Shown: positions 30,595 through 39,884 of the stretch, one piece after another | Numbering within the stretch: the first letter of the stretch is position 1 | Layout of the letters: every line of letters starts with the position of its first letter | From: an uncultured Clostridia bacterium | GTDB taxonomy: Bacteria > Bacillota > Clostridia > Oscillospirales > Acutalibacteraceae | Direction: 5' to 3' | Length of the DNA stretch: 40,143 nt | NCBI GenBank assembly: GCA_945863885.1 | Contig: CAMAZY010000024.1 | Span: 1-40,143, forward strand | Position numbers and translations under genes: made by a program | Notes under the pieces: model-generated | What the model saw: the letters and a program-made list of their open reading frames with translations, nothing else | What the model was told of the DNA's origin: nothing | Database searches by the model: none

Positions 30595-32349
30595 ATGGCA
30601 CTTGACGGAATCTTTTTATCGAAAGTGAAAGACGAGCTTCTGTTAAAAGCAGTCGGACTGAAAGTTGACAAGGTACAGATGCCGACAAAGGACGAAGTGG
30701 TACTGAATCTTCGTTCCCGTCAGGGTGTGTACCGGCTTTTAATCTGTGTCAGAGCCGACAGCGCAAGGGTGCATTTTACCTCTCACGCTATCGACAATCC
30801 GCCCGTTCCGCCGATGTTCTGTATGCTCATGAGAAAGCGGCTGACCGGTGCGGTGATTACGGATATCCGGCAAAGTGAGCTTGACCGAATCCTTTTTATC
30901 GACTTTGACGGTACGAACGAAATCGGCGACAAAGTGAAGCTGACGCTTGTAACCGAAATCATGGGCAAATACAGCAATATGATTTTACTTTCCGAGGACG
31001 GAAAAATCATCGACAGTATGAAGCGTGTCGATTTTTCGACCTCGTCCGTGCGGCAGATTTTGCCGGGGCTCCCTTACGAGCCGGCTCCGAAGCAGGATAA
31101 GCTGTGTCTTGAAACGGCTGACGTGAACGAGGTTTATGACCGCATTTTGTCTTATCCCGGAAAACTGCTTTCCTCCGCTGGGCTTTCCTCGGTTCAGGGC
31201 ATTTCGCCGATTATCGCAAGAGAAATCGCCTATGTCTGTACGGGTGACGATACGGCGGTCGGCTCCCTTGATGAGCAGGAGAAAAGAAAGCTTCGTTTGT
31301 CGCTCGAAAACATCAAAAACGGACTTCATAAAGAGCCGACCGTTTATATGCTTCTTTCCGAGGACGGCAAAAAGCCAAAAGATATGTCCTTTCTTCCTGT
31401 CGGACAGTACGGGGGAACGCTCGGCGTAAAAGAATACGACAGTCCGTCCTCACTTCTTGACGATTTCTATTTCGAAAGAGACCGCATCAACCGTATCAAT
31501 CACAGAGGGCACGAGCTGATAAAGCTACTGAAAAACCTGATTGAAAGAACGGCAAGAAAGCTGAATCTCCAAAAGCAGGAATATGAAAAATGCGGCGAAA
31601 AAGACACGCTAAAGCTTTACGCCGAGCTGATTACAGCGAACGCCTACGCTTTAAAAAAGGGCAGTGCGTTTTATGACGTGCCGAATTACTACGACAATAT
31701 GAACACCGTTCGAATCAGCGTCAATCCGGCGCTGACGCCGACGGAAAACGCCAATAAATATTATAAAGAGTACCGCAAGGCGAAAACCGCCGAGGGAATG
31801 CTCGAAAGACTGATAAAAGAGGGCGAGGACGAACTCGTTTATCTTGAATCCGTGCTCGACGAGCTTTCGAGAGCGGACACCGACAGCGAGATTTCGTCGG
31901 TGCGGCTTGAACTGTGCGAGGGCGGCTATCTGAAAAATAAGTCGGGCAAAAAGCAAAAGCCGCCAAAATCACTTCCGCCCTTTGAATTCATGTCAACGGA
32001 CGGTTATCGGATTTTAGTCGGCAGAAACAACATACAAAACGACCGCCTTTCGATGAAAACCGCCAACAATAACGATATGTGGCTGCATACCCAGTCGTTC
32101 CCCGGCTCTCACGTTATCATCGAAAACAAGGGTGGCGAGGTGTCTGACCTTGCGATTGAGCAGGCGGCGGTGATAGCCGCATATTACAGCAAGGCGAGGG
32201 AATCGTCCCTTGTTCCCGTTGATTATACCAAGGTCAGAAACCTGAAAAAACCGGTCGGGGCAAAGCCCGGCAAGGTGATTTATCATGTCTACTATACGAT
32301 TATCGTAAACCCCGACGAGGATTTGGTGGAAAGTCTGAAAGTGAAATAA
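30595..32349 (+). CDS. rqcH: RqcH (NFACT family) ribosome quality-control factor
   Basis: A 584-residue NFACT protein that recruits tRNA-Ala to stalled 50S subunits and adds poly-Ala tails. NFACT-N starts MALDGIFLSKVKDEL and contains MLMRKRLTGA and EIMGKYSNMIL; a coiled-coil middle (about 300-440) follows; NFACT-R near 470-560 has WLHTQSFPGSHVII. Start ATG, three bases after the previous stop, so it is part of the trmK operon. Older annotations call it fibronectin-binding protein. Confidence 0.95.
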   Translation: MALDGIFLSKVKDELLLKAVGLKVDKVQMPTKDEVVLNLRSRQGVYRLLICVRADSARVHFTSHAIDNPPVPPMFCMLMRKRLTGAVITDIRQSELDRILFIDFDGTNEIGDKVKLTLVTEIMGKYSNMILLSEDGKIIDSMKRVDFSTSSVRQILPGLPYEPAPKQDKLCLETADVNEVYDRILSYPGKLLSSAGLSSVQGISPIIAREIAYVCTGDDTAVGSLDEQEKRKLRLSLENIKNGLHKEPTVYMLLSEDGKKPKDMSFLPVGQYGGTLGVKEYDSPSSLLDDFYFERDRINRINHRGHELIKLLKNLIERTARKLNLQKQEYEKCGEKDTLKLYAELITANAYALKKGSAFYDVPNYYDNMNTVRISVNPALTPTENANKYYKEYRKAKTAEGMLERLIKEGEDELVYLESVLDELSRADTDSEISSVRLELCEGGYLKNKSGKKQKPPKSLPPFEFMSTDGYRILVGRNNIQNDRLSMKTANNNDMWLHTQSFPGSHVIIENKGGEVSDLAIEQAAVIAAYYSKARESSLVPVDYTKVRNLKKPVGAKPGKVIYHVYYTIIVNPDEDLVESLKVK

Positions 32350-32370
32350 AATGCGAAAGAGGTGAGCGTT

Positions 32371-35300
32371 ATGTCCTTTGTCCATCTGCATCTGCATACG
32401 GAATACAGTCTTCTTGACGGTGCGTGCCGGATTGAACAGACGGTGAAACAGGCGAAACAACTCGGTCAGACTGCCGTTGCGATCACCGACCACGGCGTGA
32501 TGTACGGCGTTGTTGACTTTTATAAAGCGGCGAAAAAAGAGGGCATAAAGCCCATCATCGGCTGTGAGTGCTATGTTGCCGCCCGGTCGAGACTGAATAA
32601 AGTACACGGACTTGACAGCGAGCGGTATCACCTGATTCTGCTTTGTAAAAACAACGAGGGCTATCAGAATCTGATTGCGATGGTAAGTCAATCGTGGATA
32701 GACGGCTTTTACACGAAGCCGAGAATCGACCGTGAGCTATTAGAACAGCACCATGAGGGCTTGATTGCGCTTTCGGGCTGTCTTGCCGGTGAAATCCCCC
32801 GTGCGCTTGAGAGGGGCGACTATGACGGCGCAAAGCAAACCGCCCTCTGGTACGATTCTGTTTTCGGCCACGGCAACTTTTATATCGAAATTCAGAATCA
32901 TTCGCTTCGGCAGGAACTGGACATCATTCCCGATCTGATCCGTCTTTCAAGAGAGACGGGAATCCCCCTTGCTGCCACGAACGACGCCCATTATCTGACC
33001 GAGGAGGACGCCGAGGTTCAGCAGGTTTTAATCTGCATCGGTACGAACCACACCTTGGGTGAGGACACGGGACTTGAGTTCGGCGCACCCGAGTTTTACC
33101 TGAAAAGCGAGGACGAAATGCGTGCGCTTTTCCCGACGGCACCGGACGCGATTGACAACACGGGAAAAATCGCCGAAATGTGCAACGTCGAATTCGAATT
33201 CGGCAAGACGAAGCTGCCGCATTTTGAGGTGCCGAACGGCGAGGATCATTTTGAATACTTTCGTCGTCAGTGTTATAACGGACTTTACAAAAAGGTAAGT
33301 GAAAACCCGCCGGAAAATTACATTGACCGGCTCGAATATGAGCTTTCGGTCATCAATAAAATGGGCTATGTGGACTATTATCTGATTGTGCACGATTTTG
33401 TCCGCTTTGCTAAATCAAAAAACATTCCCGTCGGCCCCGGAAGAGGCTCGGGTGCGGGCAGCCTTGCGGCGTACTGCATCGGGATTACGGGAATTGATCC
33501 GCTCAAGTATAACCTGCTTTTTGAACGTTTCTTAAACCCGGAAAGAGTCAGCATGCCCGACTTTGATATTGATTTTTGCTATGTCAACCGCCAGAAGGTG
33601 ATTGACTACGTCATCGAAAAATACGGCTCTGACCATGTGGCGCAGATTGTCACGTTCGGAACGCTTGCGGCAAGAGCGGCGATCCGTGACGTCGGCAGGG
33701 CAATGGGCATTTCCTATCAGGTGGTAGACTCCGTCGCAAAGCTTGTTCCGAACGAGCTGAAAATCACGATTGACAAAGCGCTTTCCGCTTCCAAGGAGCT
33801 TTCAAGCCTTTACCATACGAACGACGAGGTCGGGCGGCTTCTTGATATGGCGAAAAAGGTCGAGGGGATGCCCCGGCACGCTTCAACCCACGCCGCCGGT
33901 GTTGTCATTACAAGAGACCCCGTGTCGTCCTATGTTCCGCTTGCCGTAAACGACGAAGCCGTTGTGACACAGTTTACGATGACGACACTTGAACAGCTCG
34001 GACTTTTAAAGATGGACTTTCTCGGGCTTCGGACGCTGACCGTCATTGACGATACGGTGAAAATGATAAGGCGTAAAAATCCTGCGTTTCGTCTTTCGAA
34101 TATTGATGTGAACGATAAGGCGACGTATGAAATGCTTTCCAAGGGTAAAACCGATGGCGTTTTTCAGTATGAATCCTCGGGTATGCGAAGCGTTTTGAGC
34201 CGCCTGAAGCCCGAAAGCCTGGAAGACTTGATTGCGGTCATTTCGCTTTACCGTCCGGGACCTGCCGACTCCATTGACACCTATATTGAAAACCGCCATC
34301 ACCCCGAACGGACAACCTATAAAAGCGAGCTTCTGCGTGATATTCTGTCGGTCACCTACGGCTGTATGGTCTATCAGGAGCAGGTCATGGAAATCTGCCG
34401 CAAGGTCGCCGGCTACTCCTACGGAAGAGCTGACCTTGTGCGAAGAGCGATGTCGAAGAAAAAGCTTGACGTCATGGAACAGGAGCGGCACAATTTTATC
34501 TACGGACTTCAAAATGAGGACGGCACGGTGCAGTGCGTCGGTGCGATTGCCAACGGCGTAGACGAAAAAACGGCGAACGAAATTTTTGACGAGATGTCGA
34601 ACTTCGCTAAGTACGCTTTCAATAAATCCCATGCGGCGGCGTATGCGTTCGTGTCCTATCAGACGGCGTGGCTCAAGTGTCATTATCCGTGTGAGCTTCT
34701 GGCGGCGACGCTGACAAGCGTGCTCGATTCGGCAACGAAGGTCTCGACGTATATCGCCGAATGTACAAGACTCGGTATCGAGGTGCTCGCACCGAGTGTC
34801 AACGAAAGTGACGAGGGCTTCAGTGTAACGGACGGAAAAATCCGCTTCGGTCTGCTTGCGGTCAAGAATCTCGGGAAAGGCTTCATTTCTTCTATCATCG
34901 AGAAGCGGAAAACGGGACTGTTTACAAGCTTTGGCGATTTTTGCACCCGTGTTTACGGCAAGGACTTTAACCGCCGTGCGGTTGAAAGTCTCATTTACTG
35001 CGGAGCACTCGACGGACTCGGCCTCAATCGCAGACAGATGATATATCTTTTGCCGTCGGTGGTTTCGGGACTTGAAAGCGATAAAAGCCGCAACGTCATC
35101 GGGCAGATCGGCTTTTTTGACGAGGGGTCGCAGTTTGCTTCTCTCAACGAGCCGAAAGCACCCGATTTAGACGAAATGCCGTATGATGAGATGCTCCGAA
35201 AAGAAAAGGAAATCATCGGGCTTTACCTGTCCGGTCACCCGATGAAGGAATATGAGGGCATCGCAAAAGCGGTGAAAGCGGACAGAATCAGCGACATTCT

Positions 35301-35847
35301 TTCGTCTGAGGAGTCTTTCGGAAGATATAAAGATAATACCAATGTCAAGCTTTACGGTCAGATTGCGGGAATATCAAGAAAGACGACCAAGAACAATCAG
35401 ACAATGTGCTTTATTCAGCTTGAGGATATGACCGGCTCGGTTGAGTGCATTGTTTTTGCGAATCTCTACGCCGAAAAAGCCCTGCTGTTGCAGAACGGCA
35501 ATATTGTGCTGATAAGAGGACGGCTCAGTCTCCGAGAGGACAGAGAACCGTCGGTCGTTTGCGAAAGTGTTGAGCCGAACCCGAAAAATGTTGTCTCAGA
35601 GGAAAAACCGCCCGAGAAAAAACAGCGTCAGGGGATTTTTATCCGTGTTCCGTCAAAAAGTGACCCGAGACTTCAGAAGCTTGACGCTTTAAAGGTAATT
35701 TTCAGCGATACGGCGAACGTTCCGATTTACATTTACGACAGTGAAAACGAAAAGTATTGTAAAGGCGGACTGATTTCGGTGAGTAAGCCGCTTATCAAAG
35801 AGCTTGAATGGATTTTCGGAAAAGAAAACGTTGCGGTAAGAATGTAA
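32371..35847 (+). CDS. dnaE: DNA polymerase III alpha subunit
   Basis: A 1158-residue replicative polymerase of the DnaE type. PHP domain from residue 3 (FVHLHLHTEYSLLDG) with its metal-binding His/Asp motifs (ITDHGVMYG); polymerase core with GPGRGSGAGSLAAYC and the catalytic MPDFDIDF; helix-hairpin-helix region near 830-870; OB fold at about 985-1065 (VKLYGQIAGI); and a short tail. ATG 32371 is preferred because AAAGAGGTG precedes it; the GTG at 32362 lies inside that site. Length is normal for the DnaE1 group. Confidence 0.97.
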   Translation: MSFVHLHLHTEYSLLDGACRIEQTVKQAKQLGQTAVAITDHGVMYGVVDFYKAAKKEGIKPIIGCECYVAARSRLNKVHGLDSERYHLILLCKNNEGYQNLIAMVSQSWIDGFYTKPRIDRELLEQHHEGLIALSGCLAGEIPRALERGDYDGAKQTALWYDSVFGHGNFYIEIQNHSLRQELDIIPDLIRLSRETGIPLAATNDAHYLTEEDAEVQQVLICIGTNHTLGEDTGLEFGAPEFYLKSEDEMRALFPTAPDAIDNTGKIAEMCNVEFEFGKTKLPHFEVPNGEDHFEYFRRQCYNGLYKKVSENPPENYIDRLEYELSVINKMGYVDYYLIVHDFVRFAKSKNIPVGPGRGSGAGSLAAYCIGITGIDPLKYNLLFERFLNPERVSMPDFDIDFCYVNRQKVIDYVIEKYGSDHVAQIVTFGTLAARAAIRDVGRAMGISYQVVDSVAKLVPNELKITIDKALSASKELSSLYHTNDEVGRLLDMAKKVEGMPRHASTHAAGVVITRDPVSSYVPLAVNDEAVVTQFTMTTLEQLGLLKMDFLGLRTLTVIDDTVKMIRRKNPAFRLSNIDVNDKATYEMLSKGKTDGVFQYESSGMRSVLSRLKPESLEDLIAVISLYRPGPADSIDTYIENRHHPERTTYKSELLRDILSVTYGCMVYQEQVMEICRKVAGYSYGRADLVRRAMSKKKLDVMEQERHNFIYGLQNEDGTVQCVGAIANGVDEKTANEIFDEMSNFAKYAFNKSHAAAYAFVSYQTAWLKCHYPCELLAATLTSVLDSATKVSTYIAECTRLGIEVLAPSVNESDEGFSVTDGKIRFGLLAVKNLGKGFISSIIEKRKTGLFTSFGDFCTRVYGKDFNRRAVESLIYCGALDGLGLNRRQMIYLLPSVVSGLESDKSRNVIGQIGFFDEGSQFASLNEPKAPDLDEMPYDEMLRKEKEIIGLYLSGHPMKEYEGIAKAVKADRISDILSSEESFGRYKDNTNVKLYGQIAGISRKTTKNNQTMCFIQLEDMTGSVECIVFANLYAEKALLLQNGNIVLIRGRLSLREDREPSVVCESVEPNPKNVVSEEKPPEKKQRQGIFIRVPSKSDPRLQKLDALKVIFSDTANVPIYIYDSENEKYCKGGLISVSKPLIKELEWIFGKENVAVRM

Positions 35848-35865
35848 AATAAATGAGGTGTTACT

Positions 35866-36891
35866 ATGAGCTTTCTCGGTACTGTATTGAAAAAATTTGT
35901 CTCCGGCACCGTTTCGTTGGCGATTTCTCTGGGACTTCTTTCGTCTTTTGCCGCCGATACGAATATTTCGCCGAAAGCGCTGTTTCTGCGTGAATTCGTC
36001 ATTCGTCCGATCTGCACGTCCATCAAACGGGACGGAGGAATCACCGGCTTTTACGGGATTGACATGAGTAAGGTGAGCCTTTATAAGCCGTCGGAGGGTT
36101 ATACGCTTGAAAAGACGGAGGTTAACGGTCTTCCCGTTGAAATTTTAAAGAAAACGGACAGTGAAAACAGCGACCGTGTTATTTATCAGCTTCACGGCGG
36201 AGCGTTTGTTTACGGCTATAACGATATCTACCGTAAGCAGGCGGAACGCTGGTCGGCTCTCGCCGGCGGAGCGACGGTGGTTTCGATTGATTACCGTCTT
36301 GCGCCGAAGGACGTTTTTCCTGCCGCTTTGGAGGATGCCTTAAAGGGCTGGGACTGGATATTGTCTAACGGCTATAAGGAGGAAAATATCGTCGTTGTCG
36401 GCGACAGCGCAGGCGGAAATCTTGCGCTCTCTCTCGGGCTTTCTCTTCGGGACAGCGGACGGACGATGCCGAAAGCGATGGTGCTGATGTCACCGTGGGC
36501 TGATCTTTCCGAAGAGGGCGAGTCGTATCAAACGAATCTTTACAAAGACCCGATGTTCGGCGTGAAAGAGGGCACCAAGCGTAAAGAAGGCTATCATGCC
36601 GTATCAACTGTTTATGCCGGAGATATGGATGTACATAATCCCCTGATTTCTCCCGTTTACGGCGACTACAAGGACTTTTGTCCGATGCTGATTCAAAGCG
36701 GAACCTACGAAGTGCTCGAAAGCAATTCCGATATGATTTATGAAAATGCGCTTGCAAACGGTGTTGACGTCACGCTGACGAAATATGAGGGCATGTGGCA
36801 CATGTTCCAGCTTTTCGGTGACTTTTTCCCGGAAGCCACCGCCGCCTGGGAACAGGTCGGAGAACAGATTGCCGAGTGGTACGGCAGATAA
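35866..36891 (+). CDS. HSL-family alpha/beta hydrolase (esterase)
   Basis: A 341-residue esterase. Oxyanion motif HGGAFVYG (about residue 108), SIDYRLAPKDVFPA, nucleophile GDSAGG (about 178), and catalytic His in GMWHMFQ (about 308) are visible. The acidic residue is probably Glu in TYEVLE, where many relatives carry Asp. The N-terminus has a hydrophobic stretch (VSLAISLGLLSSFAA), so it may be membrane-anchored or exported. Ribosome binding site GAGGTG; 18 bp after dnaE. Substrate unknown; short acyl esters are usual. Confidence 0.92.
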   Translation: MSFLGTVLKKFVSGTVSLAISLGLLSSFAADTNISPKALFLREFVIRPICTSIKRDGGITGFYGIDMSKVSLYKPSEGYTLEKTEVNGLPVEILKKTDSENSDRVIYQLHGGAFVYGYNDIYRKQAERWSALAGGATVVSIDYRLAPKDVFPAALEDALKGWDWILSNGYKEENIVVVGDSAGGNLALSLGLSLRDSGRTMPKAMVLMSPWADLSEEGESYQTNLYKDPMFGVKEGTKRKEGYHAVSTVYAGDMDVHNPLISPVYGDYKDFCPMLIQSGTYEVLESNSDMIYENALANGVDVTLTKYEGMWHMFQLFGDFFPEATAAWEQVGEQIAEWYGR

Positions 36892-36928
36892 AAATGTAGC
36901 ACTGTACATTGAGGTTACGGTTTTACAA

Positions 36929-37111
36929 TGAAATAACAAAAGGGGCTGTCGCATTTAGATGCAGAAACCGTTTTCTTCACCTCGAAAAAGTATATAGATA
37001 CCGCGCGTGGGTGAAAAAACGGTTAAAAAAGAAAAATGCAACCAATCATTTTTAATTTTAGCATTTTTCTTTTTGTTCTGTGCTAAATGCGACAGCTCCT
37101 TTTTCATTTCA
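36929..37111. repeat. MITE-like inverted repeat with inner hairpins
   Basis: GGGGCTGTCGCATTTAG (36942-36958) pairs with CTAAATGCGACAGCTCC (37083-37099), one mismatch. AAAA/TTTT extends this, and TGAAAT/ATTTCA flanks it at 36929 and 37106. Inside, AACCGTTTTCTTCACC (36966-36981) pairs with 37010-37024, and GAAAAATGC with GCATTTTTC near 37030-37070. The outer arm GGGGCTGTCGCATTT is like an insertion-sequence end, and a related arm occurs after spo0A. It lies between convergent genes and can also end transcription in both directions. Confidence 0.65.
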
Positions 37112-37125
37112 GAGAATGTAGGGGC

Positions 37126-38649
37126 TTATAAAAGATTTTTGAGCGATCTTTTTATAATATCGTACCAGTTGTTGAAGTTTGCAAAAAGGAAGTCGATGAA
37201 ACCGTAATCATTGAAGTCGTCGTCGACGACGGGTTGCTGATTCGTGGTGTCCTTAATCATGAAAGCCTGCGTATAAAGAATTCCTCCCTCACCGAAAACC
37301 TCGGCTCTGACATAATGACCGAGATTCTTTGCGATCGAGTCGAGCTTGAGAACCGAAGAGCCGCCCTTCGTCGTCGCAATCAGCTTTCCGTCGGAAATCC
37401 AGCGTACGAGCAGGGCGTTTTTGGCGTTCAGGCTGATGGTGCCGTTTTTGCTGTCGGTGCTGATTTTTGTAATTTGCGGATGCGTTTTCGCTGTGCAGTA
37501 GCCGTCTTTATCAAGAACGCTGTATGTGATGCCGATGGAAGAATCCGCATCAAGCTTTCCGTTTTCGATGTCGAGTACTTTGTTTTTAATTTCGGTAGCG
37601 GTCCGCTTGACTGCTTTATAGGTTTTGTTGCTTGTTCCGTAGAATTTCTTCAAAGACGAAGCAATCGAAACAAGCTCGGCATAATTTCCGATACAGTGGC
37701 TTGCGGCGAAAAACCGGCCGTTTGCCATGGCTGATTTTGCCTGAGCGGAGGTTTGCGCATTCATGAGAAGAACGGTGTAACCGGTGTCGATTTTGTTAAG
37801 CTGATGGGCGTCGCTCGAAGCAATGGCATAAACGTTTTTACCGTTCGGAGAGAATCTTTTCAGTAGCTCGTCCCAAAGAATTCTGTCAAAGCGGGTTCTG
37901 TCATCGCCCTTTGAGTTGATGTCAATTCCGAGACAGGCAGGATATTCGTCAAGTAAGGAAGCGTATTTATCGGTGTAATATTTGTAAACGGGATTGCTTT
38001 GATTGTAGGCTTCGCTGACGCGAAGCTCTTCACGGGCTTTGGTGTATTCGCCCGGGTGATTGATGACGCAAAGGCCGCCGAGACTGTCTACGCCCTTGAC
38101 GGCGTCTTCATAAGTCGTGATGCTGTTGTCGTGATAATCAACAAACCAACTGTTGACGTGGGCATTGACGGAAACGGCGTTGTTTTCGATGCCGTAGGGA
38201 ATGCGCAGAATCTTTTTGCCGGATACGGTCAGATAATCGTCACCGTTTTTGGTGGAATAGGTGTATGATTTTCCGTTTGCAAATTTGCCGGACTTGCCTA
38301 AATAGTCAAGCTCTCCCTCACTTCTTCCGGCAACGGAAAGAATCGTGTGAATGAACGGGTTGGAGCTGTCACTTTCCCAACCGTAATCTACGGTGCCGTG
38401 GTCGGTGATAGAAACAACGTCAAAATTCGCTTCGGCGTGGCGCTGCAGGGACTGTTTGAGCGTTTGATCGCCGTCACTCGCATTGGTGTGAGAATGAAGT
38501 GCTGTCTTGTATTGACCCACTTTACTCCAGTTGATATTGTCATAGGGGCTGACGATTCTGTATTTTCCCGAAGCGAAAGCGGGAACGCAAAAAGCAAGGC
38601 TTAACGCAAGGCACAGCAGAACCGCTGTTAATCTTTTTAAAATCTTCAT
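37126..38649 (-). CDS. Secreted PHP-domain metallohydrolase (CehA/McbA-like)
   Basis: A 507-residue exported protein. Signal peptide about 1-26 (LALSLAFCVPAFA). PHP-type metal motifs follow: LHSHTNASDG (about 50), SITDHGTVDYG, CVINHPGEY and SSDAHQ (about 280). The C-terminal part (about 370-480) is beta-rich and may bind substrate. The final residues, FIDFLFANFNNWYDIIKRSL, form an amphipathic helix. It starts at ATG 38647-38649 with AGGAGG upstream; an upstream in-frame extension of 63 residues crosses the promoter. Probably a surface phosphoesterase or amidohydrolase; substrate unknown. Confidence 0.88.
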   Translation of the reverse strand: MKILKRLTAVLLCLALSLAFCVPAFASGKYRIVSPYDNINWSKVGQYKTALHSHTNASDGDQTLKQSLQRHAEANFDVVSITDHGTVDYGWESDSSNPFIHTILSVAGRSEGELDYLGKSGKFANGKSYTYSTKNGDDYLTVSGKKILRIPYGIENNAVSVNAHVNSWFVDYHDNSITTYEDAVKGVDSLGGLCVINHPGEYTKAREELRVSEAYNQSNPVYKYYTDKYASLLDEYPACLGIDINSKGDDRTRFDRILWDELLKRFSPNGKNVYAIASSDAHQLNKIDTGYTVLLMNAQTSAQAKSAMANGRFFAASHCIGNYAELVSIASSLKKFYGTSNKTYKAVKRTATEIKNKVLDIENGKLDADSSIGITYSVLDKDGYCTAKTHPQITKISTDSKNGTISLNAKNALLVRWISDGKLIATTKGGSSVLKLDSIAKNLGHYVRAEVFGEGGILYTQAFMIKDTTNQQPVVDDDFNDYGFIDFLFANFNNWYDIIKRSLKNLL

Positions 38650-38677
38650 TTTATTTCCTCCTTTTGAATCCGACCAT

Positions 38678-38705
38678 ATAATACCACATTTTTGGAAAAA
38701 ATCAA
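38678..38705 (-). promoter_or_regulatory. Promoter of the PHP gene
   Basis: Minus strand TTGATT (complement of 38700-38705), 16-bp spacer, TATTAT (complement of 38678-38683). Confidence 0.65.
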
Positions 38706-38767
38706 TACTGTATGATCTATTTCTATCAGGATACCTGCCTGAAACCGGCGACAATTTTCGTTTTGTA

Positions 38768-38795
38768 TTGACAATTACAAACAAACGTGTATAAT
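38768..38795 (+). promoter_or_regulatory. Promoter of pfkA
   Basis: TTGACA (38768-38773), 16-bp spacer, TATAAT (38790-38795), about 48 bp before the ATG. Confidence 0.85.
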
Positions 38796-38843
38796 ATTCA
38801 ATAATATGGATAATTAGGTTAATTAAGATAGGAGACATGAATA

Positions 38844-39809
38844 ATGATTAAGACAATCGGCGTATTAACAAGTGGCGGCGACGCACCGGGAATGAATGCG
38901 GCAATCAGAGCGGTTGTCCGTGCGGGCTGTGAGCTTGGCATGAAGGTTTACGGAATCAACAGAGGCTATAACGGCCTGATGGAAAATGATATGTACGAAA
39001 TGAATCTTCGTTCGGTTTCCGATATCATCAACCGCGGCGGTACGATCCTTTATTCCGCAAGAAGCCCTCGCTTCAAGACCGAAGAGGGTATGCAGGCGGC
39101 TATCAGAAGCTGTCGTGAAAGAGGCATCGAGGGTCTTGTCGTCATCGGCGGCGACGGCTCGTTCAGGGGCGCAAGAGATCTTTCCTTAAGAGGTGTTCCT
39201 TGTGTTGCGCTTCCGGGTACGATTGACAACGATATCGGCTGCTGTGACAACACCATCGGCTACGATACCGCTTTGTGCACGATTATGGAAATGGTTGACA
39301 GAATCCGTGATACGACGGAATCGCATGACCGCTGTGCCGTTGTTGAGGTTATGGGCAGAGGCGCCGGCTATCTGGCCTTAGCTTCCGGTATTGCCTGCGG
39401 CGCAACGTCCATTCTGATTCCTGAGGTTCCCTATGACTTTGACCGTGATGTTATCGAAAGAATGAAGCGCACCCAGAAGAGCGGCAAGGTTCACTTTGTT
39501 ATCATCGTTTCCGAAGCCATCGGCGGCGTTGAAGAAATGGCCAAGAAAATTCAGGCAGAAACCGGCGTTGACACAAGAGCGACCGTTTTAGGTCACGTTC
39601 AAAGAGGCGGCTCGCCGACAGCCAACGACAGAATCCTTGCAAGCCGTATGGGCTATCATGCCGTTCAGCTTCTCAAGGAAGGCATCGGCAATCGTGTTGT
39701 TGCAACCAAGAAGGATGACATTATCGATATTGATATCTTTGAAGCGCTGAACATGAAGAAGTCAATCGATCTTGATATGTACAAGATGGCAATGGATATT
39801 TCCATCTGA
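38844..39809 (+). CDS. pfkA: ATP-dependent 6-phosphofructokinase
   Basis: A 321-residue glycolytic enzyme that phosphorylates fructose 6-phosphate to the 1,6-bisphosphate. TSGGDAPGMNAA (residues 9-20) binds nucleotide; VIGGDGSFRGA (Gly at the position that distinguishes ATP- from PPi-dependent forms); PGTIDNDI holds the catalytic Asp; MGRGAGYLA and GHVQRGGSP are present. Length and motifs match bacterial ATP-PFK. Ribosome binding site ATAGGAGA. Codon choice is that of a highly expressed gene. In many Firmicutes pfkA follows dnaE directly; here an esterase, a small repeat and the PHP gene lie between. Confidence 0.97.
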   Translation: MIKTIGVLTSGGDAPGMNAAIRAVVRAGCELGMKVYGINRGYNGLMENDMYEMNLRSVSDIINRGGTILYSARSPRFKTEEGMQAAIRSCRERGIEGLVVIGGDGSFRGARDLSLRGVPCVALPGTIDNDIGCCDNTIGYDTALCTIMEMVDRIRDTTESHDRCAVVEVMGRGAGYLALASGIACGATSILIPEVPYDFDRDVIERMKRTQKSGKVHFVIIVSEAIGGVEEMAKKIQAETGVDTRATVLGHVQRGGSPTANDRILASRMGYHAVQLLKEGIGNRVVATKKDDIIDIDIFEALNMKKSIDLDMYKMAMDISI

Positions 39810-39838
39810 TTGTGTTGAAAGAATCAGCATACTTAAAC

Positions 39839-39870
39839 AAGCCGTTTCCTTTGCCGAAGCGGCTTTTTTC
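39839..39870 (+). terminator. Terminator of pfkA
   Basis: AAGCCGTTTC (39839-39848) pairs with GAAGCGGCTT (39856-39865) with one G-U pair, followed by a T run. Confidence 0.85.
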
Positions 39871-39884
39871 ATAGGAGGTCTCTT

